32,887 nt of DNA from Schoenoplectus triqueter (GCA_964058805.1 CAXKVV010001435.1:1-32887), one strand, 5' to 3'; shown: positions 1 to 10,421, numbered from the stretch's first letter. A program made the numbers and translations. The notes: a model not told the origin generated them from the sequence alone.

Positions 1-240
1 CGTTAACATCAAGGAGTTAGAGAATCTCCTTTTTCACCACCTCTTGAAGGTTAAGGTTAAGGTACCACTGATATTCAATTGAGGGTTTGTGGCAGTCCTC
101 TAGTAGGATCTTATGTGTGCATATGGTTGGATTGAGACCTTTGATATCCTTAATCGAATATCTTATTGTCTATTTGTGCCTTTTTAAATCCTCTAGCAAC
201 TTGACAATTTGATCTTCGTCTAAGTGAGCATTCACAATAA
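1..240 (-). pseudogene. Athila pol fragment: region leading into reverse transcriptase
   Basis: The minus-strand translation contains SIKDIKGLNPTICTHKILLE followed by EVVKKEIL and LLD. This matches the conserved stretch just upstream of the RT domain in Athila polyproteins (I-DIKGI-P--C-HKI-LE, then EVV-KE--KLLDAG). In-frame stops interrupt it, for example before the SIKD segment and within the KKEIL-LLD stretch. The RT catalytic core itself is beyond the left edge. Assignment rests on motif recognition, not on an alignment. Confidence 0.7.
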
Positions 241-588
241 CTGAAATTGTCTAATCTAGATCAAGAAGCTCGTATTTAAGATTAGCTACTAGATATTTTA
301 AGTCAAGTCTCTATAGTTTCTCAAGTGCAGGTGCACTAACCCGTCTGCCAACTTTGGTCTCACTGGTCGTGCAGTCTTCTCTTAAGTTGTGCAGAGAGCT
401 TATAGATCTTTCTTTAATCACATTTACATACTCATCAACATCCTTTAGGTCAAGTAGGAAGATCTCGTGGTATACCAGTGATGTGTTTACTATTCTATTA
501 GATTTTCCATGATTGATTCATATATTATATCAACGACAAAGCACCCTTCAATTTCATATGAGTACTTGACAACTTGGTCAAATCAAAA

Positions 589-925
589 TTAAATTTGTTC
601 ATCTTCTGCTCTTACAATGAGTGTGTCTTTCCTCATGTTGGCAATCACTTCTAATGTCCTCAAAAATGATCGTTCAAGAATGATTGATACTTCTTTATCC
701 TCTTCCATCTCCATCGCCATAAAATCTCCCAACACAAAGATTTTTTCGGCCTGATATGGTACGTCTTCTACTATCCTAAAGGGTAGTCGAACCAAGACGT
801 CAACTAGTTGAATAGTCATTCATGTCAGTTTCAGCTCGCCAATGCTCATTTGTTCAAAGATAGTACATGACATGAGACTCACACTTGCTCTCATATCGTA
901 GAGAGCCTTCTTGATGGCCATTTTC
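589..925 (-). pseudogene. Athila retropepsin (aspartic protease) remnant
   Basis: In intact elements this domain would process the Gag-Pol polyprotein. The longest open piece starts at 819 on the minus strand and reads MTIQLVDVLVRLPFRIVEDV, then DFMAMEMEEDKEVSIILERS and FL. This is the well-known Athila pattern (LQLADRS---P-GI-EDVLV, then DF--LDMEED-EVP-ILGRPFL). Upstream in the same frame, 893-907 encodes D-M-R-A-S where the family has the catalytic D-L-G-A-S, so the active-site Gly is lost. A TGA at 820-822 sits where the family has Arg, consistent with CGA to TGA decay. The protease is certainly inactive. Confidence 0.85.
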
Positions 926-1439
926 CCAAGAATGTAAGGTATAATAAATTTTTTTGGATCTTTCAGTTTAGATATATTGTCTTACTCTACATCACACTAT
1001 AATTTAGATTCAACTGAGCCCTTTTGCATTCTCCAAAACTGTAGTTATTGGAGAGCATATCCTTGAGAAATTTAATGTAGTTGTGTATATGTGCCAGTGC
1101 ATTAATGAAAGGGATAGTGATTTGAAGTTACTTCAGAACTTACATAAACTTTTAAAATTGCTCGTCTAGCTTAGTATTAGCAAGCCTCTAGAGGAAAAAT
1201 CAGTGATTGGTATAGGAGTTGTGATTCTCTTCTCTTCTTCTTCTTCTTCTTATTGCTTAGATTGGAATCAGTACATATGGGTCGTGTGGACTCGATATTC
1301 ATGTCTGTTCTTACATGTTCAGATATGGGTGCGGGCAAAATGAAACTAGTTGTTTTTGCATATTCTAATTTTTTTTCATAAGGATCTTCTTCAATTATTG
1401 ACTATTTAGGGTTCACGAGGCATTCATCTGATGTTTCTC

Positions 1440-2335
1440 TTATGATTTTTGTTTCTAATTTTGTTGGCATGGGTAGGCCTTGGTACAAGATTCCGCTTTT
1501 TAAAGTTCCTTTTATTTCCTACGTGTCTAGAAACTCCGAACCATTAATCTCATCTTTTGACGTTATCGCTTTAGTTTCTCCTCTGAGATCCATCTCAGGT
1601 TTGCTAGACAGTTTGCCACGGTCCGCAGAGGTAGATGTAACGTTGGAGCTTTCACTCTCATGTTCTCTTGCATTGAGATTTGTAAGTTGTGCATTGATAG
1701 CTTGTATTTTCTCCAATATGACCTGATTGATCTTCTTTTGTCTTATATAAAACTCGGTAACAGCTAGAGCAATGTAAGAATGTCTTAGTTGGTTGAACTG
1801 AAGTCTACTGCCTTAATTCAGAAATGAGGTGTTCTGATAAAAATTTCAGTTATCACTCCCAGAAGTTGTTAAAACTGATGGTTTTCTTGATTGTTCTGAT
1901 ATAAATTTTGATTGTAGTTGTCGTAACTCCCTGAATTTTGGCAAATCCTTTAGATAGAGCTTTTAAGGTGGATTAGGCATAAATGAAGGTTTGTTGTTGA
2001 CAGAGTTGACTTGACCCACCCCTCGTCTGGTTTTACCAGTGAGCACTCTAGATAATTATGTTCTTCACCTCCGTAAAAATTACAAGACGTTAGTTGGACT
2101 TATTCGATCACTTTTACTTGTTTGCTTTGCTGGAGTTACTTTGTAAGAAATTGATTCTCGCCGAAAGCTCTGAAAGTTGGTCAAGTTTTATTTTACCTTT
2201 GTCGCCTCTGTAGAGATCATGGTTTGTCCATTGTTGGTGCGCTGCAAGTCGGTCAAAAAACCTCAACTCCTCATTGGGTTTCATTATATGCCGCTGAGTT
2301 GACAAGCGTGCGATTGCCATCAGTCATACTCTGGT
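1440..2335 (-). pseudogene. Athila gag, C-terminal part (broken)
   Basis: Two open minus-strand pieces belong to the second half of an Athila gag. The piece at 2320-2114 (68 aa) carries LLD/FFDRLAAH-QW and a downstream coil-like LDQLSELSARINFLQ, matching the post-capsid linker. The piece at 1716-1519 (65 aa) has AINAQLTNLNARE, then GKLSSKPEMDLRGETKAITS, which corresponds to the family signature GKLPSQPE-NP-----KAITLRSGK, with LRSGK degraded to SKDEI. The frame is broken between the pieces. No intact zinc knuckle is visible here. Confidence 0.75.
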
Positions 2336-2621
2336 AAAAATCTTTACTATCATCCAATCAGATATGTTATAGTGGGGACATGAGTTTAATAATTCTCTAT
2401 ACCTTTCTCATACCTCATACAATGATTCATCTATATCTTGCCTAAATACTGAGAGTTGTGCCCTAATCATCATAGTTCTTTTATGTGAAAATAATTTACT
2501 CAAGAAAAAAAAATAAAGAGATTGACCTGAGTACCAACAGAGTCTTTCAGAAAAAGAATTTAATTATCTTTTGACTATGTCTTTTAGAGTGAAAGGATAT
2601 AGGGAAAGTCTGATGTAATCT

Positions 2622-3014
2622 TCAATCACTCCATTTGGTCGGACTGCTCCTAAAACACTTTAGAAATGTCTGGATGTGATCATGCGGGTCTTCGTGCTCT
2701 AGTCCGTAATAACACTTATTCTGAAGGATGCTGATAGTGCTTGCACCATAACTAGGTGAATTGCCCACTAAACATGAAAGTCTGATCGGGCTTCTAGTTT
2801 CTGCTACTTGTGGACCTGCATAGCCTAGGAGTGTTTTAGACACGAACGACTCACCATCTCCAGGTCGATTTTGGTTCACGCCATCACCGACGGGATTGCC
2901 TCTGGCCGGTCCATGTGTTTGTGGATCATTCATGGTGACTTCTCTGGTGTTTGTCGGGTTTTGAGAATTGTCTGAATCAAGTGAAGAGCTTGGTTTACTC
3001 GGTGTTATTGTCAT
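2622..3014 (-). pseudogene. Athila gag, N-terminal part (truncated by a stop)
   Basis: This 130-aa open segment starts at an ATG at 3014, about 110 bases downstream of the PBS, where gag should begin. Its first 65 residues are polar and low in complexity (Ser, Asn, Pro, Gly). Residues about 63-120 contain LGYAGPQVAETRSPIRL and a YYGLEHEDPHDHIQTFLKCF stretch, which is the family pattern L-DYA-P---GT-S-I-RP followed by F-G---EDP--H---FLEICDTFK. It ends where a capsid domain of about 200 residues would continue, so it is truncated. It is a retrotransposon capsid remnant, not a host gene. Confidence 0.8.
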
Positions 3015-3125
3015 GCTCCTTAACTAGTAGTTTCCAACAGGAAGAAGCATTTCAAGTTTAAATCCTGAAATAGACAAGAAAAGAAGAAAAAATAAAAATA
3101 AAATGTCTAAAAATTATGCTACCAT

Positions 3126-3142
3126 CCCCAACAATAGCGTCA
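3126..3142 (-). other. Degenerate primer-binding site for tRNA-Asp
   Basis: The plus strand reads CCCCAACAATAGCGTCA. The 3' end of plant tRNA-Asp(GUC) reads CCCCGGCAACGGCGCCA, so 12 of 17 positions match, and all five differences are C-to-T or G-to-A transitions. It sits between the LTR edge (3150) and the gag start, as expected for Athila-type elements. Confidence 0.7.
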
Positions 3143-3149
3143 AAAAACT

Positions 3150-4450
3150 TGACACACAGAGCGTGTTGTGCTAATAAAATTTATAATTCCTGAATGACAC
3201 TTGGGTTCAGTCATAAGCGTACAACCTACTTCAAGTATAACAAAGATTGTCGAACCATGGGACGGAGGAAACTTATCCGACTTGATTTATTTTAATTTTC
3301 AAAAGTAAAAAAATAAATAAAGGGGGGTCGTTTTGATTTGTTGGTCAAATAAGTGATTGTGAAATAAAATAGTAAACAAGTAAAGGTTCTTGTTGATTTT
3401 GGTATTGATTAAATAAATGTTCCTAGGGTTAGTTTAGTTTTCTTTTGGATTTGATTAATACGGCCCATGCACTCTCATACATGACCCGTATGAAATGCAA
3501 ATGAGTTACAAATAAAATCAGGGTTCTCTCATTTCGCTGGTTGTGCGTATTCTAGAGGGGCGGTACCTAAACAATAAGCCTCAGTTCTTACTTGTTGGTT
3601 TGTTTGTCTAATTGATGTTCAATTAAGGATTTTAAAGTTTGCATAAACCTTAATGTTCATTTGTTAGCTTAGATCTCTAAGTTTGTAATGTTGATTTTTT
3701 ATAGATATGCTCAATCTCTTGATCTGAGTGAAATTCAACCTTTCAGGCACAACTTGATACATCTTGGGTCTTAGATTTACTTGAGATACTTAAAATGATG
3801 TTGATAAACTGCACAAATATTAAACAATCAAACATTGAGCTTGGCTTGGCTCATAGATCCACCTAAGAAATTCATCAATAATCAAACAAGACAAATATAA
3901 ATAAAACACAACCAATGAATGAGTAGACTCCTAAATAGCAATTGTAAATTCAAGTTTCAACATAATTTACCTCTAAGAACTAAAATACTTAGACATTCAT
4001 GATAATATAAAATAAAATATAAAAAAAATAAAAAAGTGAGTATCAAAGACATAGTAATAAGAGTTTCAAAAATAAAAGTAATGGAACAATAAGATAAAGC
4101 GAACTCTGGTCGTTGCTTGTTGCGTCAGTCTCTTACTATGGTCTTCATCTCCTTTCGTGCATTTGACTCCTGAATCTCTTGATTCGTCTCGGAAAAATAA
4201 TCAAAAATGCCAAGGTCCTAGCCAAACCCTAGCCGCCACGTTTCTAGGATTTCAAGAATTTCAGGATGCCCTAGAAAGACTGCTGAAAGTGTCTTATATA
4301 GGCGAGGAATCAGACATATCACTGTTGCCCTTTCTATCTCGGTTTTCAGATCAAGAGTGGATGATTCATGTAGAGATGCACATGAGCTGTGTGCCATGAA
4401 GATTGATGGCACGTGGCAGTGTTAGACTTCTGTTGGCTTGCATGTAGATC
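3150..4450 (-). repeat. Probable 5' LTR of the Athila-like element
   Basis: The inner edge is set by TG at 3150 (CA on the coding strand), seven bases from the degenerate PBS. On the minus strand a TATA box (TATATAA, plus 4294-4300) lies in a plausible U3/R position, about 1.15 kb from the inner edge, giving a long R-U5 typical of Athila. The outer edge is not defined because the partner LTR is outside the window. No coding sequence is recognised; open frames near 4157-4412 look accidental. Confidence 0.5.
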
Positions 4451-5579
4451 CCAAGTATGAAAAATTGTGTTTAGCCTCCATTCCGCAATTTTTTATGAAA
4501 TATAAAAACGGATCAAGACAGAATCAATCTAACAAAAAAGATATGAAATACACTAAAAGTAAATATGAGTTAAAAAAATTAAGTCTTGATTTTAGACACA
4601 ATAGAGATTGAAATATAAATATGAATGTTTTGTACATATCAATGAATTAAAAAAAACATGTTGGTCAATAGACCTTTTCTTAAACCAATCTCTGGCAGCT
4701 CTTCCACAAGACAAACTAAAGAGATAAAATTTGAAACGTAAAAACGTCTGATTTATGAATATGATCAAGTTCGATAGCTGATCAAATTTCTTGTTTGATC
4801 GAGAATGACCGATTTTTTCAAGTCAAATTCACAAAATTTGTTGCTAAACTCGGCATATTGGTCAACTTGAGTATTAAAGCTTCAGTGATCTTCAGTGGGA
4901 TAATTGATGTCCCGTTCTATATATACACTGCCCCTTAATTATACACATATTAATAACATATTCATAATAAGATTTGGGAGGAAATTAAGAAAGGACCCCT
5001 TCGCCAACTTTGTGGACCGAGCGGTGACTTCCATCAAATTTCTTCAACTTTTTGGACCGAGTGGAGACAGACTTAAAACAGTAGCTATTTATGTAGAACA
5101 CATTATTATTCTTTTTCTTCTTTTTTGAGACACGGTATTATTAACTCTTTTCTTTGTCATTTTTTTATGAAATTATTTATTTGAGTAATTTATGAAATCT
5201 GTTTACATTTTTTCTTATGAAATGCTATTTGTTTATTTTTAGTTTACTTCATTCAAAAAATTCTGTTTTTATTTAACAGTGATATTGTCAAAGATTAGAA
5301 ATTAGCTTTAGAAGGAGAAGAGTAAATCTATTGCTTTTTTTTCGGAAACATGAATTTCATATTATTTTAGGTACTAATCGTCACTTCTAAAAATCCACAA
5401 TTAAGTAAATATGAGAAAAGGAGGAGGAATTTCACCATTATTTGGCAATATAAATATCAGTCTTTATATATAAAGTTCAAACATCGAATCCAAATCGATA
5501 CTCGTTCTTTTCTATTAGGAAGTTTAAGTTCATTTTATATTATATTGAGTAGCAAAAATATAGGCGCTTGAATAAAAAA

Positions 5580-5635
<56 letters not shown>

Positions 5636-6578
5636 GTAAAAGTAGGAGTCCTGCACAATTTATATACTGATAAAAGTATGAAAGTTGACGGGTTTACCTT
5701 GTTAAAAAAGTAGAAAAATAATTCTAGTTTCATTAAATTTACGAACTCTTAGTTTTGTTTGAAATGAAATTCTAAAATATAAAATTTAATACGAATATGT
5801 TTCTCTTGAAATAAATTAATGACTTAAAATACAAAAATAATATAGAAATATAATTTTAGGAATGTGTAATTAACGACAAAAGTTATATGGAACTAGAACT
5901 TCACTCAAGCACGTGTGTCATGTTCCTCCTCCAAAACAAGAAGAAAAAAAGGAGTCCTCAACTCCTTATTGAACAATTTTATCCTTTGTACCAAAATAAA
6001 AAAAAACGAAAAATTCCATTTCTTGAGTGGCAGTCTGTTAGCACTCAGTGGCATGGCCTCTTTAACTGCCAGAAATAATTTACTATTTATAGAACTTGTT
6101 TGTGGGTTGTTGGATCAGCCTTCAATGCTCTCCCACCCTTTCTCAAAGTTCTCTGATTCTCTCCACCCAGTTATCGCTCTAAATTTAGACACTCTTACCA
6201 GTCAACTATTGACCGTTAGAATTGTCCTTGATCATTCTCTCGATTATTTGTGTGTGGTTAAGATTAAGCACCTCGGCAACTCAAAACACGACGCTTCATG
6301 CAAACCGTTTGACCAAAATCGGACGACAGAGAAATGGGCAGCATGAAGATTGGAGTGTTTGCGTTGATAGCAGCGGGTACCAGATAATGAACTCAGTTCC
6401 CACTATTTCCACCCCCTCCACATCCTCTCCGCCCTGTCATGCTCATAAATTTCAACTCATGAAACAGAGTACCATGTCATACTAGTCAATCCAAACATGA
6501 AAAGACGAGTGAAAATACAAAAGAAAAATCCAAAATTGGATAATAACAATAGCTGTACACCAATTTCCCTGGTTCGAG
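4451..6578. other. Intergenic AT-rich region, distal promoter of the aquaporin gene
   Basis: No gene is supported. Contents: an imperfect 40-bp direct duplication (5005-5028 and 5045-5068, GGACCGAG core), a GT/AT microsatellite (5581-5632), and TTGACC W-box-like cores near 6207 and 6309. A 143-codon open frame at 5915-6346 shows no recognisable domain. Confidence 0.5.
5581..5632. repeat. Compound microsatellite (GT)9(AT)17
   Basis: Nine perfect GT units at 5581-5598 run directly into 17 AT units at 5599-5632, about 1.1 kb upstream of the aquaporin start codon. Likely length-polymorphic. Confidence 0.97.
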
Positions 6579-6591
6579 GCCAATAAATAGG
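6579..6591 (+). promoter_or_regulatory. Candidate core promoter (TATA-like) of the aquaporin gene
   Basis: GGCCAATAAATAGG combines a CCAAT core with a TATA-like AATAAATA about 175 bases upstream of the ATG at 6761. This would place transcription start near 6610-6620 and give a 5' UTR of about 150 bases without an intron. No start-site data are available. Confidence 0.4.
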
Positions 6592-6631
6592 AACGCACGC
6601 CACGCCACTACGTTTCTCTGTGCAGTGGGAT

Positions 6632-6679
6632 ATGAGACGAGAGGAGTTGATCTCTGTTGGAATTTTCTCTCTGCCATAA
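6632..6679 (+). CDS. Possible upstream ORF (15 codons) in the aquaporin 5' UTR
   Basis: An ATG at 6632 opens MRREELISVGIFSLP and stops with TAA at 6677-6679, 81 bases before the main ATG. If transcription starts near the TATA-like site, every full-length mRNA would carry it. AtNIP5;1, a relative, is controlled by a minimal AUG-UAA uORF in response to boron; this one is longer, so only the general idea carries over. Its existence depends on the unmapped transcription start. Confidence 0.35.
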   Translation: MRREELISVGIFSLP

Positions 6680-6760
6680 CCTTCACCGATTATCGGAGGA
6701 AGCTTCTTTATCTTATTTAAGTAGTTCTCTCGACAAAGTTGTCTGAGAGAGCAAGAAGAG

Positions 6761-9690
6761 ATGGGAGCAAAAGATGAGATCACCTCAGCAAATGGATTTG
6801 TACATGATGAGGTAATCATGGAGGAAGGAAGAGGCCGAGATGCGCATGCCTATAAGAAAAACTCTACCCCAAGCGACACCTCTGGGATGTTAGCTGTGCA
6901 CTTCATTCAAAAGGTTGGCGATGTTTGATTTATATACACTATAACCAGATTAATTACATGATGTGAACTGTTTTTAATATATTTCTCCTGAACCAAATTT
7001 CCTTCCTTATGCTGGTTACTTCTATCATCTGTGTAGTTTTACCAGTTATTCAGGACGAGTACATGCAGGCAAATTGAACTCGAATTCAGCTTTCTTCTCA
7101 CAAAAAATCAACCATTTTTCAAAATTTATCTTAAATAAGGATAATTTTATCTGGATTAAACTAAAACACCAACATATAAATCTGATGCTTTGGTTTAATT
7201 TTCTTTTTCCCTCGCTTTAATGGCAAAAGATGCTCCCGGTACCAAGAGCCCCATATCTCTGTTATGCTTTCTCTGTAACTTGAGTCACATGTCGATCTTG
7301 GTTGAATGAATTTTGTTCCTTATTCTTTTACCTAAATCGTGAAAGACATTCAGCAATTTATTAATACACATTTCGTTTTCATCAGTGCTAAGTTGGAAGC
7401 TTATCCCCATTTTTCTGACCTAATTGAAGGTCTATAAGACCAGTGAGGGTCTGTGTTTGTATTTATGGCATAACAATTGTAGGTAGTTGGTTAGTACCTA
7501 TCAACTTCATACAAATTAAATCTAATCCATTTTCTCTCGTATATTAGCTTAATTAAGAGTGTACGGCACCCTGGAAAAGTATCCAACCCATTAATGGGGG
7601 CTTTGACAAATATATATATTTCTTTAATTAAGCAAATTTCTTGCTAGATTCAGCTTTTGCATTAAATGACAGATGTTTTAACTTTTAACAATATCATATT
7701 GTTTACTTAAAAAGTCATATAAAGGAATAAAATAATTTGATTCACTTTCATCCCTGAAATTGAATACTGTTATTAATATGCTGGTCAATATCTTGGTACT
7801 CCGTGACTTGTCTTAAATTTAATTAAATATTACAGTGCTAATTTGGAAATATGCTGGTCAATATCTTGGTACTCCGTGACTTGTCTTAAATTTAATTAAA
7901 TATTACAGTGCTAATTTGGATCTTGTCTTAATATTGTTCTTGTACAAAATAACTGATAGATGTTAATTTTTCTTTTATGCAGATAATAGCAGAGATAATT
8001 GGCACCTACTTTGTAATATTTGCTGGATGTGCATCAGTGACAGTAAACTTAAGCACCGGAGTCATTACATTTCCTGGTATATGCATAGTGTGGGGCCTCG
8101 TTGTCATGGTCATGGTATACTCAGTGGGCCACATCTCTGGTGCACACTTCAACCCTGCCGTCTCTATTGCTTTTGCCACTTGTGGAAGATTCCCATGGAA
8201 AGAGGTGTCTTTTCATTCCTCCAATAGTCCAATGCTTTTGCTTAAGATTTGTAACAGAAAGCTTGATTTTAACAAGTACAAGTTGCTTTAGGATGGTAAA
8301 AGTACTATTATACTACTCACTAAAGTTAGTTTATAGATGAAAATATTCATTTTGATCCTCCCAATCAGATTTTCATGAAAGAATTAAAATGATTTTGCAT
8401 TGCCAAAATTATTTTATAGGCCTAAGAGATAACACAATTCCAACTTTTTTTCCTTCTTTTTGTTCTGTACTTCTCTTGATTCGAAACTTGCCTGTAGGTT
8501 CCACCTTACATTATAGCACAAGTGCTAGGTTCAACTCTGGCAAGTGGGACCCTTTGGCTATTATTTGGCCAAAAGCTAGAGCATTTTCCTGGGACAACAC
8601 CGGCAGGGACCGATGTGCAGTCTCTTGTTGTGGAATTCATTATATCATTTCACCTCATGTTTGTCATCTCCGGTGTCGCCACAGATAACCGAGCTGTATG
8701 AACAATATTCTCTTATTGTTTTTAATATTAGTACAATTATAATGTTTAATTTAATTTTTATTAAAAAAATTAGGAAACAAAGGATTTGGGATGAAATTTC
8801 CAAATTCAAACATTGTAGGATAAGCTTCTTGTTTATCTTTGTAGAGTACAAGACAAAAACACTTGAGATTCTTGACTTCAATTTGCTTAGGAGTTTTAGC
8901 CCTAAGAAAAAGATACCACCTAAGATCCAAACAATCCTCTGATCGTGACAAAATACAATCAAACTTCATTGCAAACTATAGGCCCATTTTGGCTTGTTTA
9001 ATTTAGAGTCTTAATTGAGCTTTCGTAATTTACTTTTTTTTTTTTGTCATTCTCAACCTTTTTTTTCATTTAGCAACAGGTATAGTGGTTTGGACTTGTA
9101 GCATTTGTATTATTTTTTTTTTCCAAATCCTTGGTTGCATGCATATCTTTATTTCAAGTTGATCGATCAGATACTTGAATATAATTTGTTTTTTATTTTT
9201 TAATATTGTGTGAAACAGATTGGAGAGTTGGCTGGATTAGCTGTAGGAGCTACCATCCTGGTTAACGTTTTATTTGCTGGGTAATTAATACTTATCATGA
9301 AATAAATTATTAAATAATTTCCGGCTTGCAAATTTTATGGGTATGCCTACAAAAGCTCAGTATTCTAGTACAATTTTTCTGTCCCTTCGTTACTTTGGTC
9401 TAATGACGTATTAAATCAAGCTAGCTAACAAATTTGAACATTTTATTTCCCATTTTTTTGCTCTTGACAGGCCTGTGTCGGGCGCCTCGATGAACCCGGC
9501 CCGGAGTCTAGGTCCGGCAATTGTCCAGCATAGGTACAAGTCGATATGGGTGTACATAGTGGGTCCCATATGCGGTACGATTGCAGGTGCATGGACTTAT
9601 AACCTGATCCGTTTCACAAACAAACCGCTGCGTGAGATCACAAATAGTACTTCTTTCCTCAAGAGCTTCAGAGAAAGAGACATCTCTTGA
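6761..9690 (+). CDS. NIP1: NOD26-like intrinsic protein (aquaporin), five exons, intact
   Basis: Membrane channel for water and small uncharged solutes. Exons: 6761-6913, 7983-8204, 8498-8695, 9219-9280, 9471-9690; all introns are GT-AG, in phases 0,0,0,2, the usual NIP plan. The joined product is 284 aa, normal for the family. Six membrane spans lie near residues 52-74, 80-100, 126-147, 166-186, 192-213 and 236-256. NPA boxes are N108-A110 (loop B, SGAHFNPAV) and N220-A222 (loop E, SGASMNPARS). The selectivity filter reads W88, V208, A217, R223, which defines subgroup I (NIP1/NIP2/NIP4 of Arabidopsis) and excludes the boron (A-I-G-R) and silicon (G-S-G-R) groups. The tail KPLREITNSTSFLKS matches the NOD26 region phosphorylated by CDPK at the Ser before FLK (here S273). 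The ATG is the first in frame, with G at -3 and +4. The paralogue number within NIP1 is not assigned. Confidence 0.95.
7775..7920. repeat. Perfect 73-bp tandem duplication in intron 1
   Basis: Copies at 7775-7847 and 7848-7920 are identical. Each contains TTGGTACTCCGTGACTTG and ends in ATTACAGTGCTAATTTGGA, so each carries an AG resembling a splice acceptor (ATTACAG). The second copy ends 62 bases before the true exon 2 acceptor at 7982. Identity implies a recent event. Confidence 0.97.
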
Positions 9691-9850
9691 TTAATTCTAG
9701 ACTAACTAATTGATCTCTCCTTTGTCTTACGGTACCTTCGGAAAACATGCAAAACCATCCCCTCTTTAATTCTATGCATGTAGAGACGATAATAAGTAAT
9801 GAAGAACACACGATCGACTAACCATGTTTAGTTTTGAATGAGTACACAAA
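9691..9850 (+). other. 3' UTR region of the aquaporin gene
   Basis: The sequence after the TGA is AT-rich, with an AATAAG-type element near 9790 that could serve as a poly(A) signal. The cleavage site cannot be fixed from sequence alone. Confidence 0.4.
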
Positions 9851-10011
9851 AAATGCTTTAGCAATATCAGAGTTGAAATGGAATATGGCTATTTCTTCAA
9901 CTTTTCGTGTCTCATATGTGGATTGTGAACATGTGTGTTTTCTATATGGGACAATGGGTTACATACTTTTGATTGATCCCGCGACTCCAAGACCTGTACC
10001 GGTTTATGTTT

Positions 10012-10421
10012 TAATTAATGAGTTAGGATATGTTGCTACGCGTAGTTGATGATTAAATTTGTTACGAACTTAAATATATAGTTAAGTTATATTTAAATAT
10101 TGATTTATGGGTCTTAATAAATTCTTTATATCACAATATGATAGGATATAAAATTTTTTTATTTTTTGAATTTTTTAAGTATTAGTTCTAGAAAATATAT
10201 ATCATTTTATTATTCTTATTGAATCATCTTAAAAAAAATCAAAACTAATACTTAAAAAAATTAAAAAATAATATTTTTTTTATATCTCATCATATTTTGA
10301 TATAAAAAATTTATTAAGATTCATAAATCAAGATTTAAAAATAATTTATTTATATTTTTTAGTCCGTAACAAATTTAATTTATTAACTACACGTAGTATC
10401 ATAGCCCAATTCCTAATTAAT
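10012..10421. mobile_element. Foldback (MITE-like) element about 390 bp, with flanking TAATTAAT
   Basis: The two halves are reverse complements over almost their whole length: the left arm from 10020 (GAGTTAGGATATG, then CTACGCGTAGTTGATGA, then TTAAATTTGTTACG) pairs with the right arm ending at 10413 (read backwards: GGAATTGGGCTATG, then CTACGTGTAGTTAATAA, then TTAAATTTGTTACG). Arms of about 175 bp leave a short centre near 10200-10235. TAATTAAT stands on both sides (10012-10019 and 10414-10421), an 8-bp duplication as in hAT elements. However, the word is nearly palindromic, so the true TSD could be TA or TAA. No ORF. It lies 330 bp past the aquaporin stop. Confidence 0.85.

Larger units (their letters stand above)
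1..4450 (-). mobile_element. Athila-like Ty3/gypsy retrotransposon, decayed, truncated by the window edge
   Basis: Read on the minus strand from right to left this is a 5' LTR candidate (from 3150), a tRNA-Asp-type PBS (3126-3142), a short leader, gag (3014 to about 1450), protease (about 920-589) and the linker into reverse transcriptase (about 240-1). Order and residues match the Athila lineage: a YAGPQV gag segment, the KAIT motif at the end of gag, a retropepsin, then an IKDIKG..P-I--HKI-LE segment just before RT. Every section has stops or frame changes, so nothing full length can be made. The outer LTR border near 4450 is a guess, because no second LTR is in the window. The remainder (RT, RNase H, integrase, 3' LTR) would lie to the left. 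Confidence 0.85.

Noticed and set aside
5530..5733. 67-codon minus-strand frame
   Set aside because: Mostly the microsatellite read as alternating Tyr-Ile and Thr-His; not a gene.
5915..6346. 143-codon plus-strand open frame upstream of the aquaporin gene
   Set aside because: No recognisable domain, low-complexity Lys-rich start, two overlapping alternative frames, and it lies in promoter territory. Likely accidental.
6457..6819. 120-codon minus-strand frame overlapping the aquaporin promoter and exon 1
   Set aside because: Antisense to a clear exon, no domain, no promoter seen for it.
8613..8969. Open frames on both strands across intron 3 of the aquaporin gene
   Set aside because: Intronic, AT-rich, no domain; the exon boundaries are fixed by family alignment and GT-AG sites.
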